The notes: a model not told the origin generated them from the letters alone. A stretch of 64,000 nucleotides of DNA from Narthecium ossifragum (GCA_963920575.1 OY986966.1:28468581-28532580); one strand, 5' to 3'. Numbered from the stretch's first letter, positions 1 to 11,537 are shown. Translations and numbers: made by a program.

Positions 1-745
1 TTTTGCTTTGATGGCGGGGGGCCATTTTTTTCTTCTTCCTCTTGGCTATTTATAGGACTTCTGGTAACTGATTTGAAAACTGTCAGGAAACCACTCTGCA
101 GTTGCTGCAACTGTTGCTTTGAAAGTGGAAACCACCAGAACTGCATAACTGGTCTAAAACTGCTCTGGAACCGCCATTAAACAGCGCCTCCTGTCTTCCG
201 CTGTATTTTTGCATATGATAACCTTGGAATCTGGCAAAACTCTGAACATTAAAGTTGTAGATCTTCAAATTAGCTTTCCAACGGTACCAAAAACGTCCAA
301 TTTGGACATCGGATGAGAAAGTTATGGCCAAAATACTTAAACTTCACTAATGGCCGATTAGGAAAATGGGCGATAGAAATCTGGACGATTTGAGATTTGG
401 ATTTTATCGTCCATTTTGGACGATGACTTCATCGTCCATTTTGGACGATAAAAAATCTGGTCGATAGATTTTGGACATTTGGTCTCATTTATCAGTTTGC
501 CACTAAACCCTTTGACCATTAATTTGATACATCAAATGACCGAATTTGGAGATGACGTCAACAACAAAGTTGTAGATCTTTTTGTCCTCTTTCTAATGGT
601 TCAAGAATCGTCCAATTTGGATACTTGATGTAAAAGTTATGGCCAAAATACTTCAGTTGTGTCAAAACTGAAGTATTTATTGGCTGATTGGCAATATTTA
701 CGAAATTGCCATTGATCGCCCAAATGGCTATATTTATATCTAACA
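1..745 (-). repeat. 3' LTR of LARD-like element (partial)
   Basis: Matches 3670–4389 almost base for base and ends ...CTAACA at 745. The missing 5' part of this copy lies outside the window. It contains repeated inverted segments built on CGTCCATTTTGGACG (around 408–450), one more copy than in the other LTR. Confidence 0.85.
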
Positions 746-757
746 TTTTGCCCCCCC
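746..757 (-). other. Polypurine tract of LARD-like element
   Basis: On the minus strand this reads GGGGGGGCAAAA directly before the TGTTAG start of the 3' LTR, the expected place for the plus-strand primer. Confidence 0.7.
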
Positions 758-1019
758 GGTCTTTATGAAAATATTCCTATTTTTGTAAAGACCTTATTCT
801 GTTGACCAATTTGGGCGATTTTGTCGGCCATATGAACGATTTTTTGCATGTTGGTAAATTTTTTGCATGTTGCTCGACCAACATATTTGCTCGGCCAATG
901 TTAATTGCCCCTCATGCTCGACCACTTTTTTCCGCAAAGTTCATCATCCAAGTTTTTGGACATTTTTTATTATTTAGACATCAGTCACAATGGACGATGG
1001 GGAAGAGGGTGATCCTCTA

Positions 1020-2330
1020 TTTTTCTTGATGGGCGATGAGGGACTGTTAGTGAACAATGGACGATGATGGGCGATGAAGGATCTTTATCGACCAAATGGG
1101 CGACGAAGAAGCGTCGTCGATCATTGGGCGATGAAGGATGGCCGATAAGAAAAATGGCCGATGAGAAGTTTGGCCGATAAGCAAGGCCGGTCAATGAGCA
1201 AGGCTGGGCGATGAAGAAACTGAGCGATGAGCATCGACGGGCGATGAAGAAAGCTGAGTGATGAGCTTTGACGGGCGATGAAGAAAGCTGAGTGATGAGC
1301 TTTGACGGGCGATAGCCATCGACGATTATGCTCTGTTCCCCTTCTTTCCGTGATGGACGACGAGGCGTCGTCGTCAATCCATGGACGATGGGTGAAGCTT
1401 TATTTCCTTTCTTTCCGTGATGGACGACGAGGCGTCGTCGTCAACCCATGGACGATGTGTGATCAGTGATGATGCTCTGTTTTCCTTGCCAATCGGCCGG
1501 TTGTCATCTTCCCAACCGATGTGACCCTTGAGGCTGAGGATCCACTGGATCGCAGGTCGTCCCATGGCCAACCGAGTGAGCACGGCGTCGGAGACATACT
1601 TGCTCTGTTTGTTCTCCAATGGCCATGGGTTGCCGTCATCCCAAGTGATAGAAGTTTTGAGGCCGATGTTGGCGCGGCGATGAAGGATCTGGGATGCTCG
1701 AAGGAAGCCGCGATCTGAGGAGTTAGGCATGGTTTTCCCTTCCGCCGCTGATGTTGCCGCTGTCGTTGCCGTTGTCCCATGCCTTGTCGGAGACGGAGGT
1801 GATGACTCCCTCGCATTGCTCTGTTTTCCCCCAACGGTGATAGATTGCCAAGAAGATGACCGGGATGAGAGAGCAGGGGTGGCGAGGATGGAGATGGAAC
1901 CCAGGGGTGAGGGAGGCGGACACCGGCCTCTGATCCACCGGATCTCCGGTCGTCCCATGGCCAGTCGAGTAAGCACCGCGTCGGAGACATACTTGCTCTG
2001 TTTTTTCCTCCAACGGTCATGGGTTTGCTTGAAGGAGACCGCGGCCTGAGACGGAGTGTTCCATTTTTTGCCGTCGCCCCATGGCCAGCCGAGTGAAGAC
2101 CGCGCCGGAGACGGAGGAGATGCCCTCGGCGTTGTAGATGACCTCGGAGATGAACCTCTCCGCCTGAGTTGGTAACGAGGTAGAGGTTGCAGAGGTGGGT
2201 TCTCGGATTCACCAGATCTCAAGTCTACCTATGGCCAGCCGGGTGAAGACCGCGCCGGAGACGGAGGCGATCCCGGCTTTTGCTGATGCTGGTGGCCATG
2301 AGGTCGCGAAGGATGCTCTGTTTTCTACCT
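1020..2330 (-). repeat. Internal repeat field of LARD-like element
   Basis: From about 1020 to 1350 the + strand repeats GGCGATGA-type units, including two adjacent copies of a unit of about 37 bp near 1230–1315. From 1540 to 2330 a longer unit recurs at about 1540–1615, 1929–2005, 2075–2130 and 2215–2270. It carries CCCATGGCCA...CGGAGAC on the + strand and encodes the minus-strand peptide VSDAVLTRLAMGRP twice, exactly. Long open frames on the minus strand (for example 1374–2222) arise from this GC-rich repeat. They resemble no protein I know, so I do not call a gene. The unit could be a captured and amplified host exon. Confidence 0.6.
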
Positions 2331-3128
2331 TTGTTTTTTCTTCTCCAACGTTGTGGCTTTGGTAGTAGCGAATGGGTTCGCCGTTTGGAGAGATCTCGCC
2401 GATGCCGGAGAAGTTTCCCACGCCGTGATTTGCTCGGCACCTGTGATGTTGATGTGCCGTCGGATAATATGCAGCGGGATTTGACCCAAAATCCAATGAA
2501 ATCGCCGTTGCGGCGAGGTCTTTCCCATCTTCGCCATTTTTCTCCGTCGTCAGGTATGATCTTGGTACTTTGCTGGTGATGGGTTTGAGTATTGGCGGAG
2601 ATTTCCACGCCGTGGAGGTAGAAAATGGAACCGCCGGAGTTGGTGACGACGATGTTTGAGATTGCAGAGAATGATGGTGTTGAGGGTGGCGGCGCAAACG
2701 TGGGAAAGATGGGTTCCAAGGCCTCGAAGTGGATGATCTCTGCCTTGAACCGCTCGAACCACCTTAAACTGCTTGAAACTGCCATGAACTGCTGCAGTTT
2801 TCACAACGTGTGCACGATTTCCTCTTGACATTCCTGCTTTGAACCGCTTGAACCGCCCTAAACTGCTGCGCAGAGGCAGCGAATGGTGGGATGTCCTCCC
2901 TGATGACGCCGCCGGCAACAGATCTCCAAGAAGAAGATGGCTGGCCGTCTCCGGCGTGGAGACGCTGATCGGGAGGCCATTGATGGAGGTGTAGGTGTTC
3001 TTCATGCGGAGCAGAGACGCTTTGAACCTCTTCTCCATCTCTAGATTCTGAATATTTTCCCTGTCATTAAAATCTTTTAAAATTGTTAGGACAAGTTGTT
3101 CTTCATTTTCTCTGAATTTCAACACACT

Positions 3129-3146
3129 GTCCCACCGGGCGTGCCA
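3129..3146 (-). other. Primer-binding site, probably tRNA-Arg
   Basis: The minus strand reads TGGCACGCCCGGTGGGAC five bases inside the LTR end. From memory, plant tRNA-Arg ends ...GTCCCACCAGGCGTGCCA, so the site would pair with one mismatch. A comparison with the genome's tRNA set would confirm which tRNA it is. The site fixes the orientation of the element. Confidence 0.7.
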
Positions 3147-3151
3147 AAAAA

Positions 3152-4389
3152 TGTTAGAACAGAAATTATGACCGGGACTGTAATCAAGGTCAAAATTCTA
3201 TTTCCACATTCGAAGAATCAGGAAATTGTGGTTTTTAGTTCAACTCCTTCGAATGATCGAATCAGAGGTGTTGAAGTGTACAAAGAAGATATTTTGTGGT
3301 TGATTGTGGAGTTGATGGAAATGGAAAATGAGAAATGGAGGATGGAAAATGGAATTCTATGTTAAATCTACTCCTATTTTAGGTAGATCTACTCCTAGGA
3401 AAATGAAACATGGTAGCACTACTCCTAGGAAAATATGATAATTCTACTCCTATGGAAGACATTAATGTAGCACTACTCTTAGAAATGAAGGACGTTGCAG
3501 GAATTTAAAGGAAGGAAAATGCAGGAATTTAAAGGAAAGAAAATGCAGGAATTTAAAGGAAGGAAAATGCTTCATTGTTGAATTTAAAAGGCTACATAAT
3601 AATAAAAAGTTCAGTGGCCGGGGCCGAATTTAAAAGACTACATTGCTAATAAATGAAGATAAAAAGCAGTTTTGCTTTGATGGCGGGGGGCCATTTTTTT
3701 CTTCTTCCTCTTGGCTATTTATAGGACTTATGGTAATTGATTTGAAAACTGTCAGGAAACCACTCTGCAGTTGCTGCAACTGTTGCTTTGAAAGTGGAAA
3801 CGACCAGAACTGCATAACTGGTCTAAAACTGCTCTGGAACCGCCGTTAAACAGCGCCTCCTGTCTTTCGCTGTATTTTTGCAGATGATAACCTTGGAATC
3901 TGGCAACACTCTGAACATCAAAGTTGTAGATCTTCAAATTAGCTTTCCAACGGTACCAAAAACGTCCAATTTGGACATCGGATGAGAAAGTTATGGCCAA
4001 AATACTTAAACTTCACTAATGGCCGATTAGGAAAATGGGCGATAGAAATCTGGACGATTTGAGATTTGGATTTTATCGTCCATTTTGGACGATAAAAAAT
4101 CTGGTCGATAGATTTTGGACATTTGGTCTTATTTATCAGTTTGCCACTAAACCCTTTGACCATTAATTTGATACATCAAATGACCGAATTTGGAGATGAC
4201 GTCAACAACAAAGTTGTAGATCTTTTTGTCCTCTTTCCAATGGTTCAAGAATCGTCCAATTTGGATACTTGATGTAAAAGTTATGGCCAAAATACTTCAG
4301 TTGTGTCAAAACTGAAGTATTTATTGGCTGATTGACAATATTTACGAAATTACCATTGATCGCCCAAATGGCTATATTTATATCTAACA
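3152..4389 (-). repeat. 5' LTR of LARD-like element
   Basis: The LTR is 1238 bp long with perfect 6-bp terminal inverted repeats TGTTAG/CTAACA. On the minus strand it begins TGTTAGATATAAATATAGCC, next to an AT-rich stretch. It contains three copies of a short GCAGGAATTTAAAGGAA unit near 3495–3560. Confidence 0.85.
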
Positions 4390-5854
4390 GGTGGCAAGGG
4401 GAATCGATCAGATAACAATTAATAGAAGTTGGTAAGATATATAAACACAATGAATAGAAGTTGGTAAGATGGGTTCACATGCACTATCCATCGTTCAATT
4501 CATGCATATAAATGGCCTCCCTCACCAACCAATGAAAAAGATGACATGTAATTAATACATCTATACAATGTATAAATTATGGGGCTTCCAGCGACTAACC
4601 ATTTACATACATTCTCATTTCTCCCCCACCCCCTCATTGCCATTGGCGGCCTTCTAACGTCGTAGTCAGTGACTTGGTCAAGCATGGGAATGCAAACCCT
4701 AGCTAGCTAGCTTCTTCGACATATAGTCGGCTAATTAGGCATTGAATATTTGTTTAATGACATACTGTTTGATTGTTTGCATCAACTATTACATCAGTTG
4801 ATTTTGTACTAGATTATTAGTCAATCAAATTCATATATCAAGTGACGGCGCCTCATGTGAAATGAATTTTAATGGTTTCACATGAGTAACATCAAGCGCC
4901 ATTTTTTTTTTTATATGATATTGATACTGCATTCTTGGTTGATAACCAATGAATCTGATCAATTAAACACTAATTTGAACCTAATAATGCCGGAACCAAA
5001 CAGCCCTTAAACTAAATTGAGAGATAAGATGGACCATTCAAGTCTAACCGTACCTAGGTGATTAGAAATAGTGCAGATATGTGAGAGAGACCAGCTTCTC
5101 CCACCCCATGACATGACATGCCCCCTCCTTCGACCTTAAAAAAAAAAAAGAAAAAGAAAAAGAAAACTGGTTATAGAAAGAGAGAGAGATGGAGAGAGAG
5201 AAAAATAATAAAGGATATAATGGTAAAACGTAAGGGGAAGTGCGGGTGTCAGTGGGAGGGACGGTGTGAAGGGGGGCGAGTAGCAATTTGCTACGTGAGA
5301 TAAAGCCAATTAATTAATCATAGTCAGTCGACAGCGTATAGATATGTGAAGCACATGCAAGATTGAAATGACCCTTCGAGGAGAAAAGCAGTGATAATTA
5401 AGGTCACTGCTCGGTCGACCAGTCTTATCGGGCTAGTTTTGTCAAATTTGTCAGTCAGGGCCTGGTTCGGATCGGGCCAGTTGGGTTCAGCAGTACGACT
5501 GCACGGACTCCTGATTTGGGGCACTTGACAACAGTGCTGATTTTTAGCCCACATATATGGGTTTTGGCTAAAATCCAAGCGTATCATTTGGCAGCGTAAA
5601 TTTACGACATATATGTAGAATATAAGTATGTTTTTTTTTTAATCAGTCATATCGGTATTCATATATCAATTTTTATATAAAATTATGATTATAAACAGAA
5701 CTTGTTATCGTATGTGACGACAGAATGTTTTAAATGGAGCTTATGCGATGTGATAATCTTAGATTAAGGGGGTTTAATGGAAAGGAATTATTAGGTGATT
5801 ATTGGAATGGAATTGATAATTACAGTGTCATATATAAGAGCACAACTAATCAAT
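4390..5854. other. Intergenic DNA, no gene seen
   Basis: AT-rich non-coding sequence with an A-rich/GA-rich stretch at 5137–5215. Short open frames here lack coding character and homology that I can recognise. Confidence 0.6.
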
Positions 5855-6576
5855 CTTATAAGGAGCAAAAGCGGTTACAACCGTTTACCTCCTATTAGTT
5901 TATTTACATGTATATTTTCCTAAGTTAATTTTGTATATTTTTATCATCTTTCCTAGGTTAGTTTTAAATATACATCCTTATAATCATAAGCCAGGAGATT
6001 AGTTTTAAATATACATACTTATCAACCTTATAAGGAGCAAAAATGGTTACAACCGTTTACCTTCTATTAGTTTATTTACATGTATATTTTCCTAAGTTAA
6101 CTTTGTATATTTTTATTATATTCCCTAGGTTAGTTTTAAATATACATCCTTATAATCATAAGTCAGGAGATTAGTTTTAAATATACATATTTATCTACCT
6201 TATAAGATCCAAGGGTAGTTACTTTTATGACTCATCATCTGAGTCATAAACTTATACACACATGGCATACACGTGGTATAAAATTATAATTAAATAAATA
6301 AAAAAAAGGATAGTGGTTGATGTGGTGTAAGTTATAATAGAGATAGTGGGGGCGGGCAGTTGGCCGTGCCAGGTGACACGGGTCCACCACCTAGTCTATC
6401 TTATAAGATTCAAGGCAGTTACTTTTATGACTCATCATCTGAGTCATAAACTTATACACAAACAATTATAATTAAATAAACAAAAAAAAGGATAGTGATT
6501 GATGTGGCGTAAGTTATAATAGAGATAATAGGGGCGGACAGTTAGCCGTGCCAGGTGACACGAGCCCACCAGCTAG
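5855..6576. repeat. Two tandem duplications, all units starting CTTATAAG
   Basis: Unit A (about 172 bp) occupies 5855–6026 and 6027–6198. Unit B (about 200 bp) occupies 6199–6399 and 6400–6576. All four units start with CTTATAAG although A and B are otherwise different. The B units contain the palindrome-like GACTCATCATCTGAGTC and end in a GC-rich segment with GCCGTGCCAGGTGACACG. The second B copy lacks about 20 bp and runs into a (TA)n microsatellite at 6577–6597. A diverged relative of the B end is seen near 50140–50165. Confidence 0.7.
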
Positions 6577-7538
6577 TATATATATATATATATATATTCA
6601 TATATAATCATTTTTCGGGTACTTACGTACCTTGCTTGGCTCGTGCACGTCCTGACGTCCGCACCGTTTTTGCAACTGAGACCACGAGATGCATTCACGT
6701 GTTACGAGATCATCGAGCCTTTGCCTTGTCGGTCCCAGTCTAGTCAACTGGGTCATCCTATCCTCTTCCGCCGATTGCTTCGATTCTTTATTAGATTAAT
6801 TTGAGGCCACATATATATATTTAAACCTTAGGCCATTTGGATTGAGAATTAGTACGGATAAGCTATGTATCCAAATACTTTTTTTAAAATCCTATATAGC
6901 TATTATATATATATAACTTTTAGTATATTCATTATATAAATTTATCTTATTCTCGATCGCTTGGATTGAAGAGTCTTATACATCGTTAGATACAAAAGCC
7001 ATCAGAGAAATCTCAACTGTCTTATATAACCCAGATTCTTATGAGAGGTTAAAAGGAAATTTTAGACTGTTAGATATACCTATGGACGCTAGATTATCAG
7101 GCACAACCACCTCACAATCATAATCATATACTAGAAATTAATAATCACTCTCAGGAAAGTGACTTTGTGGATTGTTTATTTTCTGACTTTTTTGGCATTA
7201 TATGTCAAGATTAAAGATTCGATTCATAGAAAAGGATAAAAGTCACTTCCTGACGTCGAACTAATCGAAAGATGTGATTTAACGGAAAGAAGACCAACGG
7301 CCGTCAAGAATGACTATTCATTTAATTGGTTCAAAAAAATAAATAAATCAAACTAATAGGAAGCTATGATTTAATTTATTCGAAATATATGCTAACGATA
7401 ATCATTAAAAAGGTTACTATAATTTTATTATTTCATAATACCTAGACAAACGGCGGTATCAGCGGAAACCGAGGTAAAAATAAATCTAGTCAAATAAAAA
7501 AAACTTGACAACCGTCATAAATTAAATTGACAACAAAG
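6577..7538. other. Intergenic DNA, no gene seen
   Basis: Begins with (TA)n. The segment 6619–6690, containing GCAACTGAGACCACGAGATG, recurs at 10982–11045. The rest is AT-rich and without a credible coding frame. Confidence 0.5.
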
Positions 7539-8299
7539 TGTTAGGAATTCCGACGGGGTTTCAATCAAGATGAGAGAGCACCAAAATAGAACTAGGAGGA
7601 GAGACACCAGATTTAATGTGAAAAACCTCCCGGCAAATCACCGCGAAGGAAAAACCACGGGAAAAGAAAATACTTCAATATATTAGGAGATTTACAAGAC
7701 TCGATCTCTCAACTCTCATATATAAATCTCTTTCAACCCTCCCAAATACATTCACTCTAGAATGCCCTACTTTCTATCAAGCCCCCAAGACCTCTCTCTA
7801 GGGTTTCTGATATCAAGCCACCTTGCTTTCTCTCAAGCCCTCTTGCTTTCTCTCAAGCCCTAAGACCTCTCTCTAGGCCTCCAAGATGAGAACCCACATT
7901 CTACCCATTAGGGTTACACACTAACCCTATTTATATCCACTAATTAACCCACACTCGGATTAATCTGGACACTTAAATCTTTCCCAGATTCCGCAAAGGA
8001 TCGATCTTCTTGAATGAAAGGATCGATCCTTTCATTCCGTAGAAAAGACCGCCCCAAATATGATCGATCATTTTGAGGATGATGATCGATCATTCAAAAC
8101 ACGCTCCCTGTCACCGGAAAAATCCCCTGGGAGGATCGATCCTTATAGGGCATAAGATCGATCCTTTTCAGCCCAGCTCTCTGTCGTGGGAAGAGGATCG
8201 ATCCTTTGCAAGCAAAGGATCGATCCTTTGTCTTCCTACAACTTTGTTTTTCCCAACGTCTCTCGTTGACATCTCTCATGAGGAGGGATTTTCCTAACA
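7539..8299 (-). repeat. 3' LTR of gag-only Copia element
   Basis: The LTR is 761 bp. Between about 7990 and 8235 it holds eight GATCGATC palindromes, mostly as AGGATCGATCCT. The adjoining 7740–7870 part repeats TTGCTTTCTCTCAAGCCCT. Confidence 0.9.
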
Positions 8300-8317
8300 A
8301 GCTCCCCCTCCCGACTC
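8300..8317 (-). other. Polypurine tract of gag-only element
   Basis: The minus strand reads GAGTCGGGAGGGGGAGCT immediately before the 3' LTR start. Confidence 0.75.
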
Positions 8318-8644
8318 ATGAGAGGCCAAAAACCCCGTCGATCTCTTACTAGCTCGGACTTTGCAACCCGTCGTGCCACATTCAAGCCACTGTGCCTCAT
8401 GACTCGGCCTCCACATCGAGAAACAATTTTCACTGTTGAAACTCGGACTTTGCACCTCCTATTGTGTTGCGCTTCTTCAAGTCATTGCGCCTCATGACTC
8501 GGAAGATTCCATCGACCCCATCGAACTCTTGATGTCGCAATCAAGACTCGGACCTCCATACACTCTGTCGTGCCACCATTCTAGCCATCACATATGACTC
8601 GGCCTTTCCGATCGCTTCGATCGATTGAAACCCCCATCGTACCT
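8318..8644 (-). repeat. Degenerate repeats between gag and 3' LTR
   Basis: CTCATGACTCGG-type motifs recur about every 100 bp (8392, 8487, 8593) together with CTCGGACTTTGCA segments. No pol frame is present. This short stretch takes the place of the missing pol region. Confidence 0.55.
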
Positions 8645-9451
8645 CTAGTACGGAAGCTCCCCCGTAATGACACACACGTCACTGTCGAGTGTCACTACGT
8701 TGTTGCTTTTCTCATCATCCTCCTTGACCTTCCCATTAGCAAGATCATCCTTATACTTCATGCATCGCCGCTTGATGTGGCCTTCCTTCCCGCAGTAATA
8801 GCAAGTAACAGTCTTTCCTTTGATCTTGCCATCCTTCCCTTTCCTCTCTACCAAATACGCCTCCGAAGCAAGCTCATCTGTTGACCTCTTTCTCAAGGCA
8901 TTGGAGAGCAGGGCCGTCGTGACTTCTTCTGTCTCTAGGGTCTCCTTCCCATAGAGTAATGTAGTCACCAGGTGCTCGTAGGAAGGTGGAAGAGACGCCA
9001 AAAGGAGGAGGGCCTTGTCTTCATCATCCACTGTGACCTCCACGCTCAGCAACTGGGTGATGATCCTATTGAAGGTGTTCAGGTGCTCTATCAAATCTGA
9101 ACCTTCCTTCATTCTCGAGGTGTACAACTGTTGTTTCAGGAACAATTTATTCGTCAGAGATTTAGTCATGAATAAACTTTCTAACCTTGACCACAACCCT
9201 GCAGCCTTGTCCTCATTGATGACGTTGTACATAACCTCATCCGCTAGGCAGAGCCTGATGGTGCTCACCGTCTTCATCTCGATCTCCTCCCAGTCGTCGT
9301 CCTTCATAGCCTTGGGCTTCTTTCCCTTCAAGGCCTTGTAGAGACCCTACTGCACCAAGATATCCTTCACCCGCTGCTGCCATAAGCCGAAGTTGCTTTT
9401 CCCATTGAATCGCTCAATCCCGAAACGAGAATCTGAGGCCTTCCCCGCCAT
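8645..9451 (-). pseudogene. Copia gag (UBN2-type) with zinc knuckle, one in-frame stop
   Basis: The minus-strand frame starts at the ATG at 9451 (MAGKASDSRFGIERF) and runs to a stop at 8645. It encodes about 268 residues of a Copia capsid protein. The N-terminal FNGKSNFGLWQQRV and the middle LNTFNRIITQL / LASLPPSYEHLVTTL are typical of UBN2 gag. Near the C-terminus CYYCGKEGHIKRRC is a CX2CX4HX4C zinc knuckle that would bind genomic RNA. A TAG stop at 9347–9349 interrupts the frame after ILVQ; its context suggests a C-to-T change of CAG. Downstream in-frame starts could still make a shortened protein. No protease or pol follows. Confidence 0.9.
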
Positions 9452-9477
9452 CACAAACTGTTGGACCAATGAACCTA

Positions 9478-9489
9478 GCTCTGATACCA
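9478..9489 (-). other. Primer-binding site, initiator Met tRNA
   Basis: The minus strand reads TGGTATCAGAGC two bases inside the 5' LTR. It is the standard plant Copia primer site and sets the element's orientation. Confidence 0.93.
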
Positions 9490-9491
9490 CT

Positions 9492-10278
9492 TGTTAGGAA
9501 TTCCGGCGGGGATTCAACCAAGATGAGAGAGCACCAAAATAGAAATAGGAGGAGAGACACCAGATTTTACGTGGAAAACCTCCCGGCAAATCACCGTGAA
9601 GGAAAAACCACGGGAAGAGAGAAAACTTCAATATATGAGGAGATTTACAAGACTCGATCTCAACTCTCACATATAAATCTCTCTCAACCCTCCCAAATAC
9701 ATTTACTCTAGAATGCCCTACTTTCTATCAAGCCCCCAAGACCTTTCTTTAAGGTTTCTGATATCAAGCCACCTTGCTTTCTCTCAAGCCCTCTTGCTTT
9801 CTCTCAAGCCCTAAGACCTCTCTCTAGGCCTCCAAGATGAGAACCCACGTTCTACCCATTATGGTTACACACTAACCCTATTTATATCCACTAATTAACC
9901 CACACTCGGATTAATTTGGACCCTTAAATCTTTCCCAGATTCCGCAAAGGATCGATATTCTTGAATGAAAGGATCGATCCTTTCATTCCGTAGAAAAGAC
10001 CACCCCGAAGATGATCGATCCTTTTGAGGATAAGGATCGATCATTCAAAACACGCTCCCTGTCATCGGAAAAATCGCCTGGGAGGATTGATCCTTATAGG
10101 GCATAAGATCGATCCTTTCCAGCCCAGCTCTTTGTCGTGGGAAGAGGATCGATCCTTTCCAAGCAAAGGCTCGATCCTTTGTCTTCCTGCAATTTTGTTT
10201 TCCCAACGTCGCACGTCCTCGTCGCTTCTCGTCGACGTCTCTCGTTGACATCTCTCATGGGGAGGAATTTTCTCAACA
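9492..10278 (-). repeat. 5' LTR of gag-only Copia element
   Basis: The LTR is 787 bp and matches 7539–8299 with scattered substitutions and indels. Its GATCGATC array (about 9945–10185) is more decayed than in the other LTR: several copies read GATTGATC, GCTCGATC or GATCGATA. Confidence 0.9.
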
Positions 10279-10748
10279 CAAAGACCGTTTGATATAGGAT
10301 TAGAAAAAATAAGATTAAGGAATAATAGGGTTAGAAAAAATGAGATTAAGGGACGGGATAGAAAAAAATTGAATAATAACAATAAATGAAATAAAAATAA
10401 AATAATAATGATTATTTTTTTATATTTAGGATAGGAATGTGGTTACCAAACATATATGGCTAAACACTCGAAAAAACATTCATTCACAGCTCAAATGAAA
10501 CTCCGCGAAGACGCACGTGCTGGGCACGAAATAATAAACGTTTTAACATTCATCTGAAATCTGACCTGATTTCAAATAAAAAAATCCAGATGATGGATGT
10601 CAGATCATAGCTGAGAGGATGGACCCTGAGCCCTGAGATTGCGATCGGATGGCCGGGGCGCCTCATGGGCCCACACCAGTCCACATCATCTGATCATGCC
10701 AGCAACTACACAGATGGCAAAGGCAATGGCCGGCGTGTCTTCTACGTT

Positions 10749-11300
10749 ATTTAAAATCAAGGAATTTTAGGGTTGAAAAAGGTCAGGACAACGAGTGAAA
10801 ATTGATCAAAATATTCTTAATATATTCTTATGGGATTGAAATGGTGATAGGATTCGGGGTCGAGTTAAATGTAGATATAATAAATTCTATCCCTATTTGT
10901 TAGGACGGTCCATCTTAATTCATACTATTCCCATTTTATCACTCCCGACGTCGTCCCAAACCAAGTAGGGCCTTAAAATTACTTACGTACCTACTCGGCT
11001 ACTGCACGTCCGCACGCTTCTGCAACTGAGACCACGAGATGTACTTCCAGGCTATTTCAAATTAAGGAATTTTAGGATTAGAAATATTAAAATATAAGTA
11101 AAAATTAGATCAAATATTCTTTTTACTTGATGGGGATAGAAATGATGATAGAAATTGATGTGGAGTTAAACGTGGATATGATAAATTCTAATCCCTATTT
11201 TTTTAGGATTGTCCACTTAATTTTATATTATCCCCGTTTTGTCATCCCTGTTATATAAGGGCCCTGTCTCAAACCAAGCAAGGCCTTCAAATTACTCACT
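10749..11300. repeat. Diverged tandem duplication, about 240-bp unit
   Basis: Segments 10749–10985 and 11054–11300 align along their length (AGGAATTTTAGG..., GATAATAAATTCTA..., AACCAAG..AGGGCCTT). Between them lies the 10982–11045 segment that also occurs at 6619–6690. A (TA)n tract follows at 11311–11332. No gene is seen between 10284 and the GA2-oxidase start. Confidence 0.6.
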
Positions 11301-11537
11301 TTTTTTCTATATATATATATATATATATATATGGACATCAAACTGGAATGCGAACATAAACAAATCAAAGCAAAAGCCAGGCCGAAAGAAACCAAGTCAA
11401 AAGCAGCTACATATAGGGTCAACCTCTCCTGGTGTTCAGTGCCTGTTCAGTGCAGCGATCTCCCAGTTGTACGTCATAAAGTCATATGCTCAAATCTTTT
11501 TATATATATAGATAGATCTCACCATCTTCTGCCCCAG

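Larger units (their letters stand above)
1..4389 (-). mobile_element. LARD-like non-autonomous LTR retrotransposon (left end outside window)
   Basis: Bases 1–745 and 3670–4389 are near-identical direct copies. The complete right LTR spans 3152–4389 and has ends TGTTAG...CTAACA. The element reads on the minus strand: a primer-binding site abuts the right LTR (3129–3146) and a polypurine tract abuts the left one (746–757). The 2.4-kb interior (746–3151) carries no gag, protease, integrase or reverse transcriptase that I can recognise. It holds only low-complexity and repeated segments. This structure fits a LARD mobilised by a relative. The five bases after the right end are GGTGG; the matching target duplication would lie left of base 1 and cannot be checked. 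The left LTR has about 25 bp more than the right one, in a repeated stretch around 418–445. Confidence 0.85.
7539..10278 (-). mobile_element. Gag-only Copia-type LTR element (TR-GAG-like)
   Basis: Two LTRs (7539–8299 and 9492–10278) start TGTTAGGAATTCC and end in ...AACA. The element is flanked by a perfect 5-bp target duplication CAAAG (7534–7538 and 10279–10283), so it inserted as a unit. On the minus strand the order is LTR, initiator-Met primer-binding site, gag, a short non-coding stretch, polypurine tract, LTR. Protease, integrase, reverse transcriptase and RNase H are absent: only about 345 bp separate the gag stop from the 3' LTR. This matches the TR-GAG class of non-autonomous elements. 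The LTRs differ by many substitutions and by 26 bp in length, so the insertion is not recent. Confidence 0.92.

Noticed and set aside
1374..2222. Long minus-strand open frame of 282 codons in the first element
   Set aside because: It is GC-rich repeated DNA open in several frames at once, with duplicated peptides and no known domain. It is best explained as repeat content.
2225..3125. Other overlapping frames in the LARD interior
   Set aside because: They overlap one another, lack domains and end at the element border.
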